DNA from: Aureibaculum algae
Lineage (GTDB): Bacteria > Bacteroidota > Bacteroidia > Flavobacteriales > Flavobacteriaceae
NCBI RefSeq assembly: GCF_006065315.1
Contig: NZ_CP040749.1
Location: forward strand, 2,184,501 to 2,248,500
DNA length: 64,000 nt
Direction of reading: 5' to 3'
Part shown: positions 60,080 through 64,000 of the stretch, in pieces
How positions within the stretch are numbered: the stretch's first letter is position 1
Layout: each line of letters begins with the position of its first letter
Notes under the pieces: model-generated
What the model saw: the letters and a program-made list of their open reading frames with translations, nothing else
Told to the model about the DNA's origin: nothing
Databases searched by the model: none
Position numbers and translations under genes: made by a program

Positions 60080-61210
60080 GGATTACTCCCTGTGGTCGTG
60101 ATCCCTGATTGGGAATCCAATACAAACATAAAAACCACCACATGCTTCGCATGTCTGTTTTTTGTTTTCCTTGCACTTACGAAAAACTGTTCAAAGGATT
60201 ACTCCCTCTGGTCGTTATCCCTGATTGGGAATCCAATACAATCATGGAAACCACTACATGCTTCGCATTTTCTAAACTTCTTTCGAAAATGTACTCAAAG
60301 GATTACTCCCTGTGGTCGTGATCCCTGTTAGGGAATCCAATACAATCATAGAAACCAAAAAACACGAGGTGTTTGTTTTTCTTTTTACTTAATAAGATAA
60401 TCTAAAAGGATTACTCCCTGTGGTCGTGATCCCTAACTAGGTAATTCAATACAAACATAACAACCATCACATGCTTCGCATGTCTGTTTTTTGTTTTCCA
60501 TGCACTTACGAAAATCTGTGAAAAGGATTACTCCCTGTGGTCGTGATCCTTGATTGGGAATCCAATAGAAACATAGCAACCCAAAAACACGTTGTGTTTT
60601 TATGGTTTTTTTGTTTTCCATGCACTTACGAAAATCTGTGAAAAGGATTACTCCCTGTGGTCGTGATCCTTGATTGGGAATCCAATAGAAACATAGCAAC
60701 CCAAAAACACGTTGTGTTTTTATAGGTTTTTTGTTTTGCCTGCTCTTATGAAAATCTGTGTAAAGGATTACTCCCTGTGGTCGTGATTCCAAAATGGTAT
60801 CCTGAGCAAACATAAAAACTACCCATGCTTCGCATGTCTGTTTTTTGTTTTCAAACATTTATGAAGTAATGTTCAAAGGATTACTCCCTCTGGTCGTGAT
60901 CCCTGATTGGGAATCCAATACAAACATAGCAACCCAAAAACACGTTGTGTTTTTATAGGTTTTTTGTTTTCCCTTCTCTTACGAAAATCTGTGTAAAGGA
61001 TTACTCCCTGTGGTCGTGATTCCAAAATGGTATCCTGAGCAAACATAAAAACTACCCATGCTTCGCATGTCTGTTTTTTGTTTTCAAACATTTATGAAGT
61101 AATGTTCAAAGGATTACTCCCTCTGGTCGTGATCCCTGATTGGGAATCCAATACAAACATAGCAACCCAAAAACACGTTGTGTTTTTATAGGTTTTTTGT
61201 TTTCCATGCA
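60080..61210. repeat. Ten-unit tandem array of ~104-120-bp hairpin-bearing repeats
   Basis: The core GGATTACTCCCTGTGGTCG-like block starts at 60080, 60196, 60300, 60408, 60525, 60645, 60765, 60878, 60998 and 61111. The core is followed by TCCCTGATTGGGA-type palindromes and a variable tail. Tails are of two main types: a CATGCTTCGCATG hairpin, or an AAAAACACGTTGTGTTTTT hairpin, each followed by T-rich tract TTTTTTGTTTT. Units 5 and 6 are nearly identical, and units 7-8 reappear as 9-10 (233-bp period). The short frames across it are repeat shadows, not genes. Confidence 0.85.
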
Positions 61211-61247
61211 CTTACGAAAATAAATTTTCGACGTTTTGGAAAACAAA

Positions 61248-61273
61248 AAACCCACAACTTTCGTTGTGGGTTT
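61248..61273 (-). terminator. Rho-independent terminator of tRNA-Ser
   Basis: On the minus strand AACCCACAAC - GAAA - GTTGTGGGTT is followed by TTTTGTTTT, a strong 10-bp stem directly after the tRNA gene. Confidence 0.85.
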
Positions 61274-61280
61274 CCTTTTG

Positions 61281-61365
61281 CGGAGAAAGAGGGATTCGAA
61301 CCCCCGGAGGTGTGACCCTCAACAGTTTTCAAGACTGCCGCATTCGACCACTCTGCCATTTCTCC
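61281..61365 (-). tRNA. tRNA-Ser (anticodon UGA)
   Basis: The 85-nt sequence on the minus strand starts GGAGAAA and ends TTTCTCC plus discriminator G. The acceptor stem pairs perfectly, the T-loop shows GGTTCGAATCC, and the anticodon loop CTTGAAA gives UGA. A long variable arm identifies serine. CCA is not encoded. Confidence 0.96.
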
Positions 61366-61570
61366 TTTAGCGGTTGCAAATATAAAAAGGTTTTTGAAAT
61401 TGAGAAACATTTTCATGACTTTTTAATTTTTAATTTTACTTATAAATGTTCAAAGCATAAAAAATCAAAAACAAACTACTTTTTTTAGGGTTGTATTTTC
61501 TTTAGTATAAGTTGTATTAACTTAGTTTTCAGTAACTTTATATTTATATTTTAATTTAAAAGTTTACAGC

Positions 61571-62602
61571 CTATACTATAAAGGACGAATCTCTAACGAT
61601 GAGACTTGATTTTATTTCAACAGTTTTACTGCTTTGGAAATCATTATTGTTATCAGTTTCAATTTCTTCAATTAAATACTTTAAAGCAGTCTTTCCTATG
61701 AGATGACCAGGTTGATTAATGGTGCTTAAATTTGGTTCTATAATAGTTGAGTGTGCTGAATTACTAAATCCCACAACAGCAATTTCTTCAGGTATTTTTA
61801 TTTTGTTTTTATTTAAAATTTTAATGGCACCAATGGCACAGCTATCCGTAATTGCAAAAATGGCATCGGGTCTTTCTTTTAAGGTAATTGCAATTTGTGC
61901 CAATTGTTCTCCTTTTTCCAATGAGATATCTTCGGTACTAAAAATCAATTTTTCATCTATGGGTATGTTGTAATCTTTCAAGGCTTTTAAATAACCTTCA
62001 AACCGCTGCTCTGAATTGAATGAATTTTCTGTCTCTTTAAAAATAGCAATCCTACGTTTTCCTATATTTATTAAATGTTCTATAGCGTTATAAGCAGCTT
62101 GCTTACCGTCAATAATAATCTGAGTACATGGAATTTTACTCATTACTTTATCAAATAAAACCAATGGTTTTCTATCTAAAATATTTAAAATGTCTTGAAC
62201 ATTCGCTGTTTTACGGGTCATTGAAAGTAAAATGCCATCAACATTAAATTGTAGCATTGTATTTAGCATTTGGTTTTGTTTTTCAACGCTATTTTTCGAT
62301 TCTGATACTATTACACGATATCCTTTGGTTTCTGCATAGTCAAGAATACCTTCAATCATTGTAGAAGTAAAATAATGAGAAAGCTTAGGAACAACAACAC
62401 CAATAATATGCATTCTACTACTTCTAAAACCTTGAGCAAACATATTGGGCATATAATTTAACTCTTTTGCCTTTTGCTCTACAATTGCTTTTGTTTCTGC
62501 ACTAATATCAACATGATCTCGTAACGCTCTTGAAACTGTAGAGATAGAATATCCTAAAATTTTAGCGATTTCTTTCAACGTAACATTGCTTTTTTTCTTC
62601 AT
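61571..62602 (-). CDS. LacI family transcription regulator
   Basis: The 343-residue protein has an N-terminal LacI HTH with hinge (VTLKEIAKILGYSISTVSRALRDH, 5-28; NYMPNMFAQGFRS) and a periplasmic-binding-like effector domain (60-340). Two LacI-type palindromes overlap its own promoter, so it is probably autoregulated. It is divergent from a TonB-dependent receptor gene, the likely target. The sugar effector is unknown. Confidence 0.94.
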   Translation of the reverse strand: MKKKSNVTLKEIAKILGYSISTVSRALRDHVDISAETKAIVEQKAKELNYMPNMFAQGFRSSRMHIIGVVVPKLSHYFTSTMIEGILDYAETKGYRVIVSESKNSVEKQNQMLNTMLQFNVDGILLSMTRKTANVQDILNILDRKPLVLFDKVMSKIPCTQIIIDGKQAAYNAIEHLINIGKRRIAIFKETENSFNSEQRFEGYLKALKDYNIPIDEKLIFSTEDISLEKGEQLAQIAITLKERPDAIFAITDSCAIGAIKILNKNKIKIPEEIAVVGFSNSAHSTIIEPNLSTINQPGHLIGKTALKYLIEEIETDNNNDFQSSKTVEIKSSLIVRDSSFIV

Positions 62603-62620
62603 AATTGTTTATTAGCTAAA

Positions 62621-62660
62621 CAAATATATAAATTGCAAACGTTGCCGCAAACGTTTGCGG
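62621..62660 (-). promoter_or_regulatory. LacI promoter with two LacI-type operators
   Basis: The -7 element (TATATTTG, minus strand) is at 62628-62621. GCAAACGTTGC lies at 62635-62645. The perfect palindrome CCGCAAACGTTTGCGG lies at 62645-62660. Both operators share the CAAACGTT core, so two dimers or a stacked pair could bind between the divergent genes. Confidence 0.75.
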
Positions 62661-62777
62661 GCTTTTTTTTATTGTTTTCTTAATTTTCGCTTGTTTAAAA
62701 TGATAGGTTTACAAAATATTAATCGATATTTTTTATATATCGTAATTAAATACTAACTTAATTTAAATATCAAATTT

Positions 62778-64000
62778 ATGAAAACACTAATTTTTACATG
62801 TATGTGTGCTTTATCCTTTCTGATAGGAAATTCACAAACCGAAATCTCGGGAGACGTTAAAGATAGTTCTGGAAATCCCATTCCTGGAGCTAATGTTGTC
62901 ATTAAAGGAAGTAGTTCTGGAACTACTACAGATTTTGACGGAAATTATAATTTTACAACTAATTTATCTGGTGCACAAACCATTCAGGTATCTTATATTG
63001 GCTTTACTTCACATGAAGAGGCTATTAATTTAGAAGGCACACCAATATCTTTAAATGTGGTTTTGACGGAAGCCGTTGGTGTTTTAGATGAAGTTGTACT
63101 AACGTCATCAAGTACCTTTAGGTCTCAGAAACAAGCACCGTTATCTATAAGCTCAATAAAGCAAACTGAGATAATTAAACTTTCAGCCAATAGCCAAGCG
63201 GATATTTTACGCAGTGTACCTGGTATTACTGCCGAAGGTGGTGGGGGTGAAACGGCAAGTAATATTTTTGTAAGAGGACTTCCATCTGGTGGACAGTATG
63301 TATTTAATCCTTTACAATATGATGGTATGCCTTTGATAAGTTCATTCGGATTGAATTCATCAGCTCATGATGTTTATGCGAGACCAGATATTGGTTTTAA
63401 AGGAGTTGAATTTGTTCGAGGAGGGTCTGCGGTTCTTTATGGTGCTGGTTCTGTTGCAGGTATAATTAACTATACAAGTAAAACAGGTGATTCAAATCCT
63501 GGTAATATGATAAATGTAGAAGTAGCAAATCAAGGAAGAATTAAAACTGATTTTTATAGTGGTGGACGATTAGGTGGTGAAGATTCAAATACATTCTATG
63601 CTTTTACTGGCTTTGTACGACATGATAATGGACCAATAGATGTTGGGCTACCAACCAAAGGGGTACAATTTAGAGGGAATATAAAAAAGAAATTCGAAAA
63701 TGGTTCATTTACACTGCATGGACAATTTATTAATGATAATGCTCAATTTTATCTTCCTTTACCACTTTCTGGTGGAAACAGAGAAAGAATTAATGGTAAC
63801 GATGGTAAACCTGTTGAACAATTATTAACTGGCTCTTTAGCAAATACATCATTCAATACACCAGGTGGGGTTTATAACAGTCCCATAGCTAATGGAGTTT
63901 CTACAAAAGGTGGATATCTTTTAGCAGACTTTGATTATAATTTTAGTGACGATCTTAAATTGAAATCAAAAGTTAAATACGCTAACTATCAGCATAATTT
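62778..64000 (+). CDS. TonB-dependent receptor, 5' part (runs off window)
   Basis: The first 407 codons are present and have no stop. A signal peptide (1-20) leads into a CarboxypepD_reg domain (GDVKDSSGNPIPGANVVIKG, 22-105), then a plug with SANSQADILRSVPGITAE and GVEFVRGGSAVLYGAGSVAGIINY. This is the classic TonB receptor plug, not the SusC type. No SusD can be seen before the edge. Its neighbour LacI regulator suggests a saccharide as cargo. Confidence 0.9.
   Translation, partial: MKTLIFTCMCALSFLIGNSQTEISGDVKDSSGNPIPGANVVIKGSSSGTTTDFDGNYNFTTNLSGAQTIQVSYIGFTSHEEAINLEGTPISLNVVLTEAVGVLDEVVLTSSSTFRSQKQAPLSISSIKQTEIIKLSANSQADILRSVPGITAEGGGGETASNIFVRGLPSGGQYVFNPLQYDGMPLISSFGLNSSAHDVYARPDIGFKGVEFVRGGSAVLYGAGSVAGIINYTSKTGDSNPGNMINVEVANQGRIKTDFYSGGRLGGEDSNTFYAFTGFVRHDNGPIDVGLPTKGVQFRGNIKKKFENGSFTLHGQFINDNAQFYLPLPLSGGNRERINGNDGKPVEQLLTGSLANTSFNTPGGVYNSPIANGVSTKGGYLLADFDYNFSDDLKLKSKVKYANYQHN

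Noticed and set aside
60092..61091. Short open frames across the repeat array
   Set aside because: They translate the repeat itself in several frames (such as SRPQGVILFTDFRK), carry no domain and occur on both strands.
60080..61210. CRISPR array
   Set aside because: The period is 104-120 bp, the stretches between cores are themselves repeated hairpins rather than unique spacers, and no cas genes are nearby.
58823..61365. Integrated element ending at tRNA-Ser
   Set aside because: No second copy of the tRNA 3' end was seen in the window, so an attachment-site pair cannot be supported.

Overview
The window looks like chromosomal DNA of a low-GC marine-type Flavobacteriaceae (Bacteroidota). The evidence is SusC/SusD pairs, SusC-type TonB receptors ending in Phe, hybrid propeller/LuxR regulators, and promoters with the Bacteroidota -7 element TAnnTTTG. 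The genus cannot be fixed from the sequence.

Region 1 (1-11 kb) is a stress or low-energy block: an AhpD-like protein, dodecin, a YtxH/holin-type membrane operon, a PAS histidine kinase with a receiver-Crp response regulator, an MscS channel, a patatin and an unusual PLP-type enzyme. Five copies of a Crp/Fnr-type palindrome (TGAY-N4-RTCA) lie in its intergenic gaps. Three sit at the same distance (about -42) from a -7 element, so the receiver-Crp protein probably activates this block. Region 2 (11-15 kb) holds GTP cyclohydrolase II, a DUF5320/NifX/DUF134 cluster with a 16-bp palindrome on its promoter, TrmL and an exonuclease-GIY-YIG fusion.

Region 3 (15-24.8 kb) is rearranged. It has two pseudogenes each cut by one in-frame TAA, a 1.06-kb DUF1566 duplication, three copies of a ~100-bp interspersed repeat, and a chimera in which prephenate dehydratase (pheA) is cut inside its ACT domain and fused in frame to the DUF1566 lipoprotein body. 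Upstream of the chimera is an intact attenuator: a leader peptide with eight consecutive Tyr/Phe codons, an antiterminator and a terminator.

Region 4 (24.9-58.2 kb) is a large polysaccharide utilization locus, probably for sialylated and O-acetylated animal-type glycans. It encodes a propeller/LuxR regulator, SusCD, GH16, GH20, a mutarotase-SSS transporter, sialidase, GH2, GH20-SGNH, SGNH-sialate O-acetylesterase, an AGE-type epimerase, a FadR-type regulator, YhcH, N-acetylneuraminate lyase and a second SusCD. A 16-bp operator-like motif recurs at three of its promoters, defining a probable NanR-type regulon. The second susC is interrupted by a 1301-bp IS3 element with a 3-bp target duplication; removing it restores a 1088-codon frame.

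Region 5 (58.2-64 kb) has a tyrosine integrase, a ten-unit ~115-bp hairpin repeat array, tRNA-Ser(UGA), a LacI regulator with two operator palindromes, and the start of a TonB-dependent receptor that runs off the window.
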